Below, in pieces: positions 7,943 through 19,737 of a stretch of 64,000 nt of DNA. Source of the stretch: Myxococcus stipitatus (GTDB lineage Bacteria; Myxococcota; Myxococcia; Myxococcales; Myxococcaceae); assembly GCF_021412625.1 (NCBI RefSeq), contig NZ_JAKCFI010000013.1:173363-237362 (forward strand). The letters are read 5' to 3'. Below the pieces are notes generated by a model. The model worked only from the letters and a program-made list of their open reading frames with translations. It ran no database searches and had not been told where the DNA came from. Each line of letters opens with the position of its first letter. The stretch's first letter is position 1. Position numbers and translations under genes: made by a program.

Positions 7943-9669
7943 GCTTCCCGGGCGCGGTGGGGTTCCTGTGGCTCGCGTCGTGGCGCAACCGCCTGCGGCT
8001 CCAGCTCCAGCGACTGCGTCGGCCCCGCTACCTCCTCGGCGCCCTGGTGGGGCTGGGCTACGTGTACTCCGTCTTCCTGCGCCGGCTCGACTTCTCCGGG
8101 CCGCTGGGGAGCGTGCCACCCGGCGTCCGCCTGTTCGCGGAGCTGTCGCTCGTTGTGTCCGCGCTGGCGACGGTGCTCGGCGCGTGGGCGCTGGGGCCGG
8201 ACCGGCCCTCGTTGACGTTCTCCGACGCGGAGGTGGTGCAGCTGTTCCCCGCGCCCGTCGAGCGCACGTCGCTCCTGCACTACAAGCTGGCGAGGGGCTG
8301 GATGGGGGCGGCGCTCGGCGCCCTCATGGCCACGCTCTTCATCGGCCGGCTGGCGAACCCCTCGCCGGCGCTCTTCTTCGCGGGCTCCCTGCTGGGCCTG
8401 GGCACGCTGTACCTGCACACGACGGCGGCGTCCTTCACCCGCACGCGGCTGGCGGCGCGAGGGTGGGTGGGCCAGGGGCTTCGCTGGGGCGGCGTGGGGC
8501 TGGCGCTGATGACGGTGGGGTGGGTGGGCTTCCTCGCCCTGGAGGCCCATCCGTTCCCGGAGGACGTGGGCTCCGGCCGGCAGGTGGGGCGCTGGCTCGA
8601 GTCCCTCCTGGCGACGCCGGGGGTGAGCGCGCTGTTGTGGCCGGCGCGGCTGCTGGTGGCTCCGTCGTTGGCGCGGGACCTCGCGTCGTTCGTCCACACG
8701 TTGCCCCCGGTGGGGGTGATGGTGGTGGCGCACTACGTGTGGCTGCGCGTGGCGGAGGTCCCCTTCGAGGAGGCGGCGGTGCTCCGCGCGGAGTCGCGCA
8801 CGCGGGAGCGGGCCCTGCGCGGTTCCGGTCGGGGCGGGAAGGCGGGGGCCATCCCCCTGCGCAAGGCGCCGTTCCGATTGGCGGCGCGCGGACGTCCCGA
8901 GGTGGCGCTCGTCTGGAAGAACCTCATCGCGCGCAAGCGGCTGGGGGGCGGCGCCTTGTCCCTCGTCGTGTTCCTGCTGACGGGAGGCGTGGTCGCCGCG
9001 CTCATGGGGGACGCCCGCCTGTTCACGGACACGCGGCGGGTGCTGGGCCCCCTGGCGCTGACGGCGGCGGTGCTGCTGACGGTGATGGGCCCGAGCGCGT
9101 TCCGGATGGACCTGCGGATGGACATGCCCAAGCTGGACCTGTTGCGCGCGCTGCCCCTGGCCGGCTGGCAGGTGGTGGGGGCGGAGCTGGCGGCGTCGGC
9201 GCTCGCGGTGGGGGCGTTCCAGGTCGGGTTGCTGGGTGTGGCCCTGGGGATGGGGCCGGGCGTGGAGGACGAAGGGCTGCGTGCCGCGTGGGGCCCGGGA
9301 CTGCTGTCGCTCGGCTTCGTGCTGCCGGCGGTGTCGCTCGCGGGGCTCTTCGTGCAGAACGCGGCGGTGGTGTTGTTCCCCGCCTGGGTTCCCGCGGACC
9401 GGGGTGAGCGGGCGCGGGGCATCGAGGCCCTGGGGCAGCGCTTGTTGACGTTGATGGGCTCGCTGGTGGTGACGCTGGTGGGGCTCGCGCCCGCGTCGCT
9501 GGTGGGCCTGGTGGTGGGCTTCCCGCTGTGGCCATCGCTGGAGGTCTGGTCGCTGCCCTGGGCGGCGGCCGCCGCGGCGCTGGTGCTGGTGGCGGAGGTG
9601 GGGGTGGGCATCGCCCTGGTGGGCCGGGCTTTCGAACACCTCGACGTGGCCGAGGACCGCCCCGAGTAG
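7939..9669 (+). CDS. ABC transporter membrane subunit (large permease)
   Basis: A 576-residue polytopic membrane protein; I count roughly ten to twelve hydrophobic segments in two halves separated by a basic hydrophilic stretch (about residues 285-320, ERALRGSGRGGKAG). GTG 7939 overlaps the ATPase stop (GTGA), which argues that the two make one complex. It resembles the uncharacterised ABC-2-like permeases found next to CcmA-type ATPases, but I do not recognise a named family. The N-terminus RNRLRLQLQRLRRPRYLLG is an amphipathic basic helix typical of this type. Direction is probably export; substrate unknown. Confidence 0.85.
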   Translation: MSFPGAVGFLWLASWRNRLRLQLQRLRRPRYLLGALVGLGYVYSVFLRRLDFSGPLGSVPPGVRLFAELSLVVSALATVLGAWALGPDRPSLTFSDAEVVQLFPAPVERTSLLHYKLARGWMGAALGALMATLFIGRLANPSPALFFAGSLLGLGTLYLHTTAASFTRTRLAARGWVGQGLRWGGVGLALMTVGWVGFLALEAHPFPEDVGSGRQVGRWLESLLATPGVSALLWPARLLVAPSLARDLASFVHTLPPVGVMVVAHYVWLRVAEVPFEEAAVLRAESRTRERALRGSGRGGKAGAIPLRKAPFRLAARGRPEVALVWKNLIARKRLGGGALSLVVFLLTGGVVAALMGDARLFTDTRRVLGPLALTAAVLLTVMGPSAFRMDLRMDMPKLDLLRALPLAGWQVVGAELAASALAVGAFQVGLLGVALGMGPGVEDEGLRAAWGPGLLSLGFVLPAVSLAGLFVQNAAVVLFPAWVPADRGERARGIEALGQRLLTLMGSLVVTLVGLAPASLVGLVVGFPLWPSLEVWSLPWAAAAAALVLVAEVGVGIALVGRAFEHLDVAEDRPE

Positions 9670-9766
9670 CCCGAGGCGTCGGCTCCTGGACGCGAGAGCG
9701 CTCCGGCCTTGCGGAGGCCCGGGCCTGGCGCACAGGGTGCGTCGACTCGAGGCACGGGAGCGCGAC

Positions 9767-10657
9767 ATGGACGTGGGATTCGTTGGATTGGGCAACATGG
9801 GCCTGCCCATGGCGAGGCAGCTGCTCACGGCGGGGCATGCGTTGAGGGTATGGAACCGCACGGCGGCCCGCGCCGACCCCCTGGTGAAGCAGGGCGCGCG
9901 TCTGGCCACGTCTCCCGCCGAGGCCGCGCGCGGCGCGCAGGTCGTCTTCAGCATGCTCGCGGACGACCGGGCCGCGGAGGCGGTGGCGCTGGGCGAGGAC
10001 GGCGTGGGGACGGGGCTCGCGAAGGGGGCGGTGCACGTCTCCTCGAGCACCATCTCCGTGGCGCTGTCGCGCCGGCTGGCGGAGGCGCATGCGCGCGCCG
10101 GGCAGGGCTACGTGGCGGCGCCGGTGTTCGGCCGCCCCGAGGCCGCGGAGGCGAAGCAGCTCTGGGTGCTGGCCGCCGGGCCCGCCGGGGACGTGGCGCG
10201 CTGCAAGCCGCTGCTGGAGTCGCTGGGGCGGGGCGTCACCGTGCTCGGCGAGGAGGCGTCCGCCGCCAACGTGGTGAAGCTGTCCGGCAACTTCCTCATC
10301 GCGTCGATGATGGAGGCGCTCGGCGAGGCGTTCGCGCTCACGCGCAAGGCGGGCCTGGAGCCCACGCGGTTCCTGGAGGTGTTCCAGGCGGTCTTCGCGC
10401 GCTCGCCCATCTTCGAGAACTACGCGCGCGCCATCGCCGAGGAGCGCTACAGGCCCGCGGGCTTCGCCATGCACCTGGGGCTGAAGGACGTGGGGCTCGT
10501 GCTGGAGGCGGCGCGGGCGGCGCAGGTGCCCATGCCGCTGGCGAGTCTGCTGCGGGACCAGTACCTGGGCGGCGTGGCGCAGGGGCATGGGGACCTGGAC
10601 TGGTCCGCCCTGGGCGCGCTCATCGCCGCTCGCGCGGGCCTGCCGGGGCCTCGTTGA
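9767..10657 (+). CDS. NAD(P)-dependent beta-hydroxyacid dehydrogenase (GLYR1/3-hydroxyisobutyrate type)
   Basis: A 296-residue protein starting with the Rossmann signature VGFVGLGNMGLPMA (residues 3-16), then WNRT, a TISVALSRRL substrate-binding segment (family consensus S/T-T-S) and the catalytic lysine K171 in NVVKLSGNFL. The C-terminal helical domain binds substrate (KDVGLVLEAA). The family reduces or oxidises small beta-hydroxyacids or semialdehydes; the exact substrate cannot be read from sequence. ATG 9767 is preferred over an upstream in-frame start at 9737 because a GGGAGCG ribosome site precedes it and the Rossmann strand begins immediately. The gene stands alone and ends at a strong hairpin. 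Confidence 0.9.
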   Translation: MDVGFVGLGNMGLPMARQLLTAGHALRVWNRTAARADPLVKQGARLATSPAEAARGAQVVFSMLADDRAAEAVALGEDGVGTGLAKGAVHVSSSTISVALSRRLAEAHARAGQGYVAAPVFGRPEAAEAKQLWVLAAGPAGDVARCKPLLESLGRGVTVLGEEASAANVVKLSGNFLIASMMEALGEAFALTRKAGLEPTRFLEVFQAVFARSPIFENYARAIAEERYRPAGFAMHLGLKDVGLVLEAARAAQVPMPLASLLRDQYLGGVAQGHGDLDWSALGALIAARAGLPGPR

Positions 10658-10665
10658 AACGCGAA

Positions 10666-10698
10666 CCGCCCCGGACACCGTCAGGGTGCCCGGGGCGG
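10666..10698 (+). terminator. Stem-loop terminator after the dehydrogenase gene
   Basis: Nine nucleotides after the stop codon, CCGCCCCGG (10666-10674) pairs with CCGGGGCGG (10690-10698), and the intervening CACC/GGGTG extends the stem. No U-run follows, which is usual in very GC-rich genomes. It most likely ends transcription from the plus strand. Confidence 0.6.
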
Positions 10699-10715
10699 CG
10701 GGGACCGCGAGCGTC

Positions 10716-10747
10716 GTGACACCCGGGAGCGTGAGCCCGGGTGTCAC
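10716..10747. terminator. Perfect palindromic stem-loop between convergent genes
   Basis: GTGACACCCGGG (10716-10727) is exactly complementary to CCCGGGTGTCAC (10736-10747) around an 8-nt loop. It lies 9 nt beyond the stop of the minus-strand SusD-like gene and 58 nt beyond the plus-strand dehydrogenase, so it can terminate transcripts arriving from either side. Confidence 0.6.
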
Positions 10748-10755
10748 GAGGGCCG

Positions 10756-12132
10756 CTAGCGAGCGTCCGTCTCCGTGACGGGGATGGGGAAGCGCTCGTG
10801 CGGGGCGTAGTTGGGGTCGATCTCGCGGGGGAGGGTGTCCAGCTTGTCGTAGCGGCGCAGGTCGATCCACCGGTGGCCGCCCTCGAACAGCAGCGAGTAC
10901 CGCTTCTGCTTCAGCAGCTCGTCCAGCGCGGCCTCCTTGGTGGTGACGTCCAGGCGGGGCGCCAGGCGGCCGGAGCGGGTGCGGATGTAGTTGATGTCAT
11001 CCATCGCCACGCCGATCTGCTCCAGGCCGATGTTGGCCTCCGCGCGCAGGAGGATGAGCTCCTCGTTGCGGATGATGGGCACCGGCGAGTCGCTGGTGGG
11101 GTAGAGCGTGAAGCGCAGCGTCGTCACCAGCTTGCCGCCACCGCCCTTGACCTCGTCGATCTTCCGCGTCTTGCGCGTGAAGCGGTCGTCCGGCGTGGCG
11201 CCATCGGCCTGCTTCTCCGCGTCCGTCTCGATGGACGGGTGGGCGAAGATCTTCTCGGTCAGCAGGCCGTTGTCCAGGTCACCGGAGGCGGCGCGGAACG
11301 TGTGGTAGACGCCCACGTTCAGCGACGTGAGCGCCGCGGCCTTGGCGCCATCGTCCGCGGACGCGGTGGCGTCCAGGAACGACTGGCTGAGGGCGTCCAG
11401 CGCCACCTGGTACTGGCCCATGTAGACGGCCACGCGAGCGCGGATGGCGCGGTTGAACTTCAGGAACGTCGCCGGCGTGTTGAAGCCATTGAAGCCCGTG
11501 CTCAGCCGGAAGGAGAACTTGTCTCCGGCGGCGCCCAGGTGCGTCTGCGCTTCGTCGAGCAGGGAGGCGATGCGCGTGAACACCTCCGCCTTCGTCGCGA
11601 TGGGGGCGAGCTGACCGAGCGGCAGGTCCACGTCGATGGGCGCGCCGTTCTCGTCCCGGGTGTTGATGACCATGAGCAGGTCGAGCGCCTGGAACGTCTT
11701 CGCGAAGCCGCGCACGCCTTCCTTCTCCGCGTCCGTCATGCCCTGGACCTTGTCGAGCGCGGTCAGGAGCGTGTTGGCGTTGCGGATGTTGGCGTAGGGC
11801 TGCGTCCAGAAGTTGCCGCCGAAGGCCGGACCGCCCGGGTCGAGCGTGGGACCGAGCAGCTCGTTCACCGTGCGGGGCTCGGAGGAATCGAACACGTAGG
11901 CCTCGCGTCCGATGACCCCCAGCTCGGCCACGTAGCCGTTCTGCGTCGCGATGACGACGCGGTGGCCGATGGTCAGTCCCGTGGAGGCGCTGTTGATGCT
12001 CGACGGGGTGGGGTTGTCGCGGAAGCCGTCCAGGCTCGGGTTGTTGAGGTCCCCGATGTCCAGGCCGCAGCCCACGAGGCTCAGCGCCGCGCCGAGCGCC
12101 ACCAGTGTCTTCTTCGTCAGATGCATGTTCAT
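10756..12132 (-). CDS. SusD/RagB-like outer-membrane lipoprotein
   Basis: A 458-residue lipoprotein precursor. The signal peptide ends in lipobox LVGC (Cys about 22), and GLDIGDLNNPSLDGF follows, as in SusD family N-termini. The C-terminal third has the family hallmarks: IRTRSGRL, LLFEGGHRWIDLRRYD and a final FPIPVTETDAR. SusD proteins sit as a lid on a SusC TonB-dependent channel and capture nutrients such as oligosaccharides or peptides at the cell surface. The gene lies 3 nt after the SusC-like gene and is clearly its partner. The family is typical of Bacteroidota and uncommon in myxobacteria. No glycan-degrading enzyme, regulator or transporter gene adjoins, so the substrate is open. Confidence 0.9.
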   Translation of the reverse strand: MNMHLTKKTLVALGAALSLVGCGLDIGDLNNPSLDGFRDNPTPSSINSASTGLTIGHRVVIATQNGYVAELGVIGREAYVFDSSEPRTVNELLGPTLDPGGPAFGGNFWTQPYANIRNANTLLTALDKVQGMTDAEKEGVRGFAKTFQALDLLMVINTRDENGAPIDVDLPLGQLAPIATKAEVFTRIASLLDEAQTHLGAAGDKFSFRLSTGFNGFNTPATFLKFNRAIRARVAVYMGQYQVALDALSQSFLDATASADDGAKAAALTSLNVGVYHTFRAASGDLDNGLLTEKIFAHPSIETDAEKQADGATPDDRFTRKTRKIDEVKGGGGKLVTTLRFTLYPTSDSPVPIIRNEELILLRAEANIGLEQIGVAMDDINYIRTRSGRLAPRLDVTTKEAALDELLKQKRYSLLFEGGHRWIDLRRYDKLDTLPREIDPNYAPHERFPIPVTETDAR

Positions 12133-12135
12133 GGC

Positions 12136-15210
<3,075 letters not shown>

Positions 15211-15780
15211 TCGGATCTTTCCTCGCAACGGTGGGAACGGCCCCCCCTGCAGGTGCCGTGGGCGCGAATCGTCTCTGGGTGAACTGAATCAAGTCAATGG
15301 CAAGGCTCGATTTTCAAGAAAGTTGGCCAAATCCATCCGAACGGCAATATTCCGAAGTCGTACCGAGTGCGTCGTGTCGCGAGTCCGGACCGGGCCCTGT
15401 CCCCTCGGTGGACGCGGTGCTACAGGTCGCAACAGCCCGGCGGGGCGGCGGCTCGCGTCCTATGAGGGAGCCCGTAGGAGGTCGTGGCCGCGGCGCGTTG
15501 GCTCAGGTGGACGTGGCCTCGCGTCATGCACACGACGGGTGTGTAAGGGCATGAGGAGCCCGCGTGCCCGCCAGCCCCGCCGAGCATGTCGCGCGGGTTC
15601 CGTGAGGGCCTCACGGGCGCGCGGGGAGGGGCCGCGGGTCAACGCCTCGGGTGGGCCGCGCGGGCTCCGCGAGGGCCCACAGGGCGCGTGCGGGCGCGTC
15701 GGCGTGTTCTCGGGTTCATGTGCCGGGCCGCGCGCGCGTGGCGTCGAGCGCCGCGTCCATGGGGGCGAGGTGCTTGCGGG
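15211..15780. other. Gene-free region upstream of the SusC-like gene
   Basis: No convincing gene is seen in these 570 nt. Bases 15285-15360 are clearly richer in A/T than the surroundings and lie 75-150 nt upstream of the SusC-like start, so they probably hold its promoter, although no clean -35/-10 pair could be picked. Bases 15591-15840 contain degenerate repeats with a 67-68 nt offset (see separate entry). Short open frames here lack ribosome sites and are not called. Confidence 0.5.
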
Positions 15781-15840
15781 TCAGTGTCCCGAGTCGGCGG
15801 TGCGTGGGTCGTCGAGCGCGGCGTCCACGGGGGCGGCATG
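15591..15840. repeat. Degenerate direct repeats, about 67-68 nt apart
   Basis: 15591-15621 resembles 15658-15688 (offset 67), and the block starting GTCGAGCGC at 15743 matches the one at 15811 (offset 68) over about 27 nt with two mismatches. The second pair duplicates the 3' end of the neighbouring minus-strand gene; read on that strand, both copies encode APxDAALD. High GC makes chance matches likelier, so the first pair is weaker evidence. Confidence 0.4.
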
Positions 15841-16329
15841 CCGGGCACGGGCTTTCTGGATGACGTCGTTCAGGAGCGTGGCCAGCTCGTCGTGGAGGGG
15901 GCGGTTGTCGTTGGCGCCGTAGCCGCGCAGCGGGATGATTGCGCCGTCGACGTGTCGGAGCGCGAGCAGCCAGGTGCGGGTGCGTGAGCGTCCGGTCTGC
16001 CGGTGGGTGTGGACGAAGGCCTCCTGGAGGGAGGTCACCGGGTGGGTTTCGGTCCGGTTGCGGAGCGGGGCGCGGCGCTGGACGTGGACCTGGCCGGAGC
16101 GGACGTCGACCACGCACTCGGTCTGCTCGAAGCCCAGGATGCTCATGCCCCAGCAGAGCGCCAGGAAGGCGGCGGAGAGCCCCAGCTCCCACGAGGGCCA
16201 GCTCATCTTGCCCAGGACGATGGCGGCCCCGAACACGAGGGTGAGGATGGCGATGACGGCCATGAAGCGGTACGGCGGCCGGCCTGTCTCCACGTGGACG
16301 TACTCCGGAGTCTGCGCCAGGACCTTCAT
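15781..16329 (-). CDS. Membrane protein of unknown function
   Basis: A 182-residue protein with two adjacent transmembrane segments (about residues 23-41 and 47-65, FMAVIAILTLVFGAAIVLG and LGLSAAFLALCWGMSILGF) followed by a 115-residue soluble domain rich in beta-type residues (ECVVDVRSGQVHVQRR, TWLLALRHVDGAIIPLRGYG). This layout resembles small PH-like/YcxB-type membrane proteins, but I cannot assign a family. ATG 16329 is preceded by a good GGGAGGTGG site. It is divergent from leuS. The last codons are partly duplicated just downstream, outside the reading frame. Confidence 0.8.
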   Translation of the reverse strand: MKVLAQTPEYVHVETGRPPYRFMAVIAILTLVFGAAIVLGKMSWPSWELGLSAAFLALCWGMSILGFEQTECVVDVRSGQVHVQRRAPLRNRTETHPVTSLQEAFVHTHRQTGRSRTRTWLLALRHVDGAIIPLRGYGANDNRPLHDELATLLNDVIQKARARHAAPVDAALDDPRTADSGH

Positions 16330-16503
16330 TCCACCTCCCACCCGAGGGCCGGCCAGCCTACCCCGAAGAGCCGCGCCGGGTGGGAGCCCCCCGGGCACTC
16401 GTCTGGATGCCAGGGGCGGGGATGGGCGCGCCGTGCTCCCGGGTTTCCCACGGTCAGCCGGAGATTTCCGGCCCCGTCCGCCCAAGTCGGGGGCCCAGGA
16501 GCG

Positions 16504-16520
16504 CCGCCAATGGTTGGCGG
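16504..16520. promoter_or_regulatory. Perfect inverted repeat upstream of the leuS promoter
   Basis: CCGCCAA and TTGGCGG flank a TGG centre (16504-16520), ending about 24 nt before the proposed -35 of leuS. It could be an operator for a dimeric regulator of leuS or of the divergent gene. A T-box leader is excluded because almost no leader exists between the promoter and the start codon. Confidence 0.35.
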
Positions 16521-16543
16521 GTCCAGGCGCCCGGCGAGACTTG

Positions 16544-16573
16544 TTGCCCCCGGGGCCGGCCCTCCCATAAGAG
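16544..16573 (+). promoter_or_regulatory. Putative sigma-70 promoter of leuS
   Basis: TTGCCC (16544-16549), an 18-nt spacer and TAAGAG (16568-16573) end 11 nt before the leuS ATG. The match is modest, but the position fits a short or absent leader, as at other genes in this window. Confidence 0.4.
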
Positions 16574-16584
16574 ACGCAGCGGAT

Positions 16585-19083
16585 ATGGCGATGAACGAGC
16601 GTTACGAGCCGCAGTCGATCGAAGGTAAGTGGCAGGCCCGCTGGGACGAGGCCGGCATCTTCCGGGCAGGCAAGCGCCCGGGCGCACCGAAGAAGTACAT
16701 CCTCGAGATGCTGCCGTACCCCAGTGGCAAGATGCACATGGGGCACGTGCGCAACTACCTCATCGGGGATGTGTACGCGCGCTACTTCCTGATGCGCGGC
16801 TTCGACGTGCTGCACCCCATGGGCTGGGACGCCTTCGGTCTGCCGGCGGAGAACGCGGCCATCAAGGACGGCGTGCACCCGGCGGTGCGCACCGCGGAGA
16901 ACATCGCCTCCTTCAAGAAGGAGATGAAGAGCCTCGGCTACAGCTACGACTGGGAGCGCGAGGTCAACACCAGCCAGCCCGAGTACTACCGCTGGAACCA
17001 GTGGTTCTTCATCAAGATGTTGGAGCGGGGGCTCGTCTATCGCCGCTTCAGCAAGGTGAACTGGTGTACCGGCTGTCTCACCGTCATCGCCAACGAGCAG
17101 GTGAAGGACGGCAAGTGCGAGCGGTGTGATTCGCCCGTGGTGGACAAGGAGATGCCCGAGTGGGCGTTCCGCATCACGAAGTACTCGCAGGATTTGTTGG
17201 ACGCGCTCGACACGCTGAAGGAGTGGCCGGACCGCATCACGGCGGCCCAGCGCAACTGGATTGGCCGCTCCGACGGCGCCGAGGCCGAGTTCCGCGTCCA
17301 GGGGCATGACGCCTCCATCCGCGTCTTCACCACGCGCCTGGACACCGTCTACGGCTGCACCTACGTGGTGCTCGCCCCGGACCACAAGCTCGTCGCCCAG
17401 GTCACCACGCCCGAGCGTCGCGCGGACGTGGACGCGTTCGCGAAGAGGATGGCGGCGCAGTCCAAGACGGAGCGGTTGGGCGAGGACGCGGAGAAGGAGG
17501 GCGTGTTCACGGGCGCCCACGCCATCAACCCGTTCAACGGGCAGCCGGTTCCCATCTGGATCGCCAACTTCGTCGTGAGCGACTACGGCACGGGCGCGGT
17601 GATGAGCGTCCCGGCGCATGACGCGCGCGACTTCGCCTTCGCCCGCAAGTACGCCTTGCCGGTGAAGGTCGTCGTCCAGCCGGCCACGGGGAACACGCTC
17701 CCCTCGGGCGACGCGCTGGAGGAGCCGTTCACGGAGTACGGCGTGCTGGTGGACTCGGGCGAGTACACGGGGCAGGCGTCCGAGGCCGCGCGCAAGGCGA
17801 TGGCGGCGAAGCTCGAGCAGGAGGGCCGTGGCCGCGCGACGGTGACGTACCGCCAGAAGGACTGGGGCTTCAGCCGCCAGCGCTACTGGGGCACGCCCAT
17901 CCCCATCGTCTACTGCGAGAAGTGCGACCCCGAGCGCCAGGGCATCCCCGTGCCGGTGGAGCAGCTGCCGGTGAAGTTGCCGGAGATCGACGTGCAGGAG
18001 GTGCTCACGGGCAAGGGCGAGCCGCCGTTGGCCAAGGTGCCCTCGTGGGTGAACACGACCTGTCCGAAGTGCGGCGGGCCCGCGCGTCGCGAGGCGGAGA
18101 CGATGGACACGTTCGTCGACTCCTGTTGGTACTTCGCGCGCTACCTCTCGCCGCGTTACGACGCCGCGCCGTTCGACCCGAAGGAGGCCCAGCGCTTCCT
18201 GCCCGTGGATGTCTACGTGGGCGGGCCCGAGCACGCGGTGATGCACCTGCTCTACTTCCGGTTCTGGACGCGGGTGATGAAGCTGTTGGGATTGATCCCG
18301 GTGGACGAGCCCGTCACCCGCCTCATCACCCAGGGCATCGTCAACGGTCCCGACGGCCGGAAGATGTCCAAGCGCTGGGGCAACGTGGTGGCGCCGGCCT
18401 CCATCACGGAGACCTATGGCGCCGACACCGCGCGCACCTACGTGATGTTCGCGGGACCGCCGGAGCGCGACTTCGACTGGTCGAAGGACCAGGTGGAGGG
18501 CGTGTTCCGCTTCCTCAAGCGCGTCTGGACGTTGGCGGTCACCCACCAGTCGGTGGCGGGCGCGACGCACCAGGGCCCCTACGAGGGCAAGGCGCTGGAG
18601 ACGCGCCGCGCGGCGCACAAGGCGCTCAAGCGCGTGACGGAGGCCATCGAGCGGTTGTCGTTCAACACCGCCATCGCGGGCGTCATGGAGTACGTCAACG
18701 CGCTGTACGCGGTGGGCACGCCGGAGACGGCCGCGGAGAAGGCCGCCATGGCGGAGGCGGTCCAACTGCTCACGGTGGTGCTCACGCCGTTCGCGCCGCA
18801 CATCGCGGATGAGATCGCGGAGGCCTACGGCGCCAAGGAGCCCGTCGCGGCGCGGTCCTGGCCGGCGTTCGACCCGGCGCTGGTGGTGGATGACGTCATC
18901 CCCTACGCGGTGCAGGTGAACGGCAAGCTGCGCGCGGAGATCCAGGTGGCGGCGGACGCGGGCGAGGCGGATGTCCGGGCCGCGGCGGAGGCGGACGAGC
19001 GCGTGAGGTCGGCCATCACCGGCAAGACGGTGCGCAAGTTCGTCTTCGTTCCCAAGCGGCTGGTGAACTTCGTCGTCGGCTGA
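16585..19083 (+). CDS. leuS: Leucyl-tRNA synthetase
   Basis: An 832-residue class Ia synthetase that charges tRNA-Leu with leucine in the cytoplasm. Seen: the HIGH-type motif HMGH at residues 51-54 after LPYPSGK, a zinc-type insertion (CTGCLT..CERC), the CP1 editing domain (STFxTRLDT region, here VFTTRLDTVYGCTYVV; TGAVMSVPAHDARDF), and KMSK at 593-596 followed by RWGNVV. Length agrees with bacterial LeuRS (about 860). An in-frame ATG two codons downstream is a possible alternative start. The zinc-ribbon membrane protein gene follows 14 nt later. Confidence 0.98.
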   Translation: MAMNERYEPQSIEGKWQARWDEAGIFRAGKRPGAPKKYILEMLPYPSGKMHMGHVRNYLIGDVYARYFLMRGFDVLHPMGWDAFGLPAENAAIKDGVHPAVRTAENIASFKKEMKSLGYSYDWEREVNTSQPEYYRWNQWFFIKMLERGLVYRRFSKVNWCTGCLTVIANEQVKDGKCERCDSPVVDKEMPEWAFRITKYSQDLLDALDTLKEWPDRITAAQRNWIGRSDGAEAEFRVQGHDASIRVFTTRLDTVYGCTYVVLAPDHKLVAQVTTPERRADVDAFAKRMAAQSKTERLGEDAEKEGVFTGAHAINPFNGQPVPIWIANFVVSDYGTGAVMSVPAHDARDFAFARKYALPVKVVVQPATGNTLPSGDALEEPFTEYGVLVDSGEYTGQASEAARKAMAAKLEQEGRGRATVTYRQKDWGFSRQRYWGTPIPIVYCEKCDPERQGIPVPVEQLPVKLPEIDVQEVLTGKGEPPLAKVPSWVNTTCPKCGGPARREAETMDTFVDSCWYFARYLSPRYDAAPFDPKEAQRFLPVDVYVGGPEHAVMHLLYFRFWTRVMKLLGLIPVDEPVTRLITQGIVNGPDGRKMSKRWGNVVAPASITETYGADTARTYVMFAGPPERDFDWSKDQVEGVFRFLKRVWTLAVTHQSVAGATHQGPYEGKALETRRAAHKALKRVTEAIERLSFNTAIAGVMEYVNALYAVGTPETAAEKAAMAEAVQLLTVVLTPFAPHIADEIAEAYGAKEPVAARSWPAFDPALVVDDVIPYAVQVNGKLRAEIQVAADAGEADVRAAAEADERVRSAITGKTVRKFVFVPKRLVNFVVG

Positions 19084-19097
19084 GCGGAGGCGCCCGC

Positions 19098-19706
19098 GTG
19101 CCGGCAGAGGTCCTCGTCATGTGCCCCGCGTGCGGTCGGCCCCAGCCGGCTGGCGGCGCGCGGTGCATCGCCTGCGGGGCCCCCTTGCCGGACGCGCCCG
19201 TGCCCCACGAGTCGGGCCCCTTCCTCTCGGTGGAGCTGGGAGGGGGGCGCTCCCTGGTGGGCGAGGGCGGGCAGCTCACGTACCGCGTCTCTCCCTCCGC
19301 TCCCGCCCAGGTGATGGAGCTGGGGCGGCTCCGGGAGCTGGCGCTGGAGTCGCGCGCTTTCCGGGAGGCGTTGCTGCTCCTGGCCTTCATCGTGCCGGGC
19401 GTCCTGGCGCATACCCCGGCGCCGCGGTTCCTCTCGTTCGGCATGGCGGTGCTGGGCGTGGTGCTGGCGGCGACGTGCCGCGTGCACGCGCTGGTGCTGG
19501 AGACGTCGACGGGCGGTCGGCTGCGCTGGTCGCTGGGGCTGGCGCGGCGGGGCTCGGCGCGTGACGAGGCGCTGCTGGCCGCGTGGGGCACGCTGGTGTC
19601 GGCGGTGCGCGCGCGCGGCGTGGTGGTGCGGGACGCGACGGGGGCCGTGCTCGCGTCCCCGGAGCCGCCGCCAGGGCCCGCCTCGGACGACGGCCCTCGT
19701 GCTTGA
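19098..19706 (+). CDS. Zinc-ribbon membrane protein of unknown function
   Basis: A 202-residue protein. The N-terminus has a double CxxC zinc ribbon (CPACGRP at about 9, CIACGAPL at about 24), then a polar region, and a hydrophobic hairpin of two membrane segments (about residues 93-107 and 113-131). The C-terminal 70 residues are soluble. No family assigned. GTG 19098 is preceded by CGGAGG 7 nt upstream. It sits between leuS and lptE, and its stop codon lies inside the -35 box of the lptE promoter. Confidence 0.8.
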   Translation: MPAEVLVMCPACGRPQPAGGARCIACGAPLPDAPVPHESGPFLSVELGGGRSLVGEGGQLTYRVSPSAPAQVMELGRLRELALESRAFREALLLLAFIVPGVLAHTPAPRFLSFGMAVLGVVLAATCRVHALVLETSTGGRLRWSLGLARRGSARDEALLAAWGTLVSAVRARGVVVRDATGAVLASPEPPPGPASDDGPRA

Positions 19707-19730
19707 CGGAGCGACCCGGCCGGGTAGGGT
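19703..19730 (+). promoter_or_regulatory. Sigma-70 promoter of lptE, likely leaderless
   Basis: TTGACG (19703-19708), a 16-nt spacer and TAGGGT (19725-19730). The -10 ends only 7 nt before the lptE ATG, so the transcript should begin at or next to the start codon. The -35 overlaps the upstream gene's stop codon. Confidence 0.6.
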
Positions 19731-19737
19731 GCCGGCC

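Noticed and set aside
15420..15780. Several short open frames in the gap upstream of the SusC-like gene
   Set aside because: No ribosome sites, Arg/Ala/Pro-rich translations and overlap among themselves; no support for a real gene.
16574..16584. T-box riboswitch ahead of leuS
   Set aside because: Only about 11 nt separate the proposed -10 from the ATG, and no T-box sequence or specifier hairpin was found upstream.
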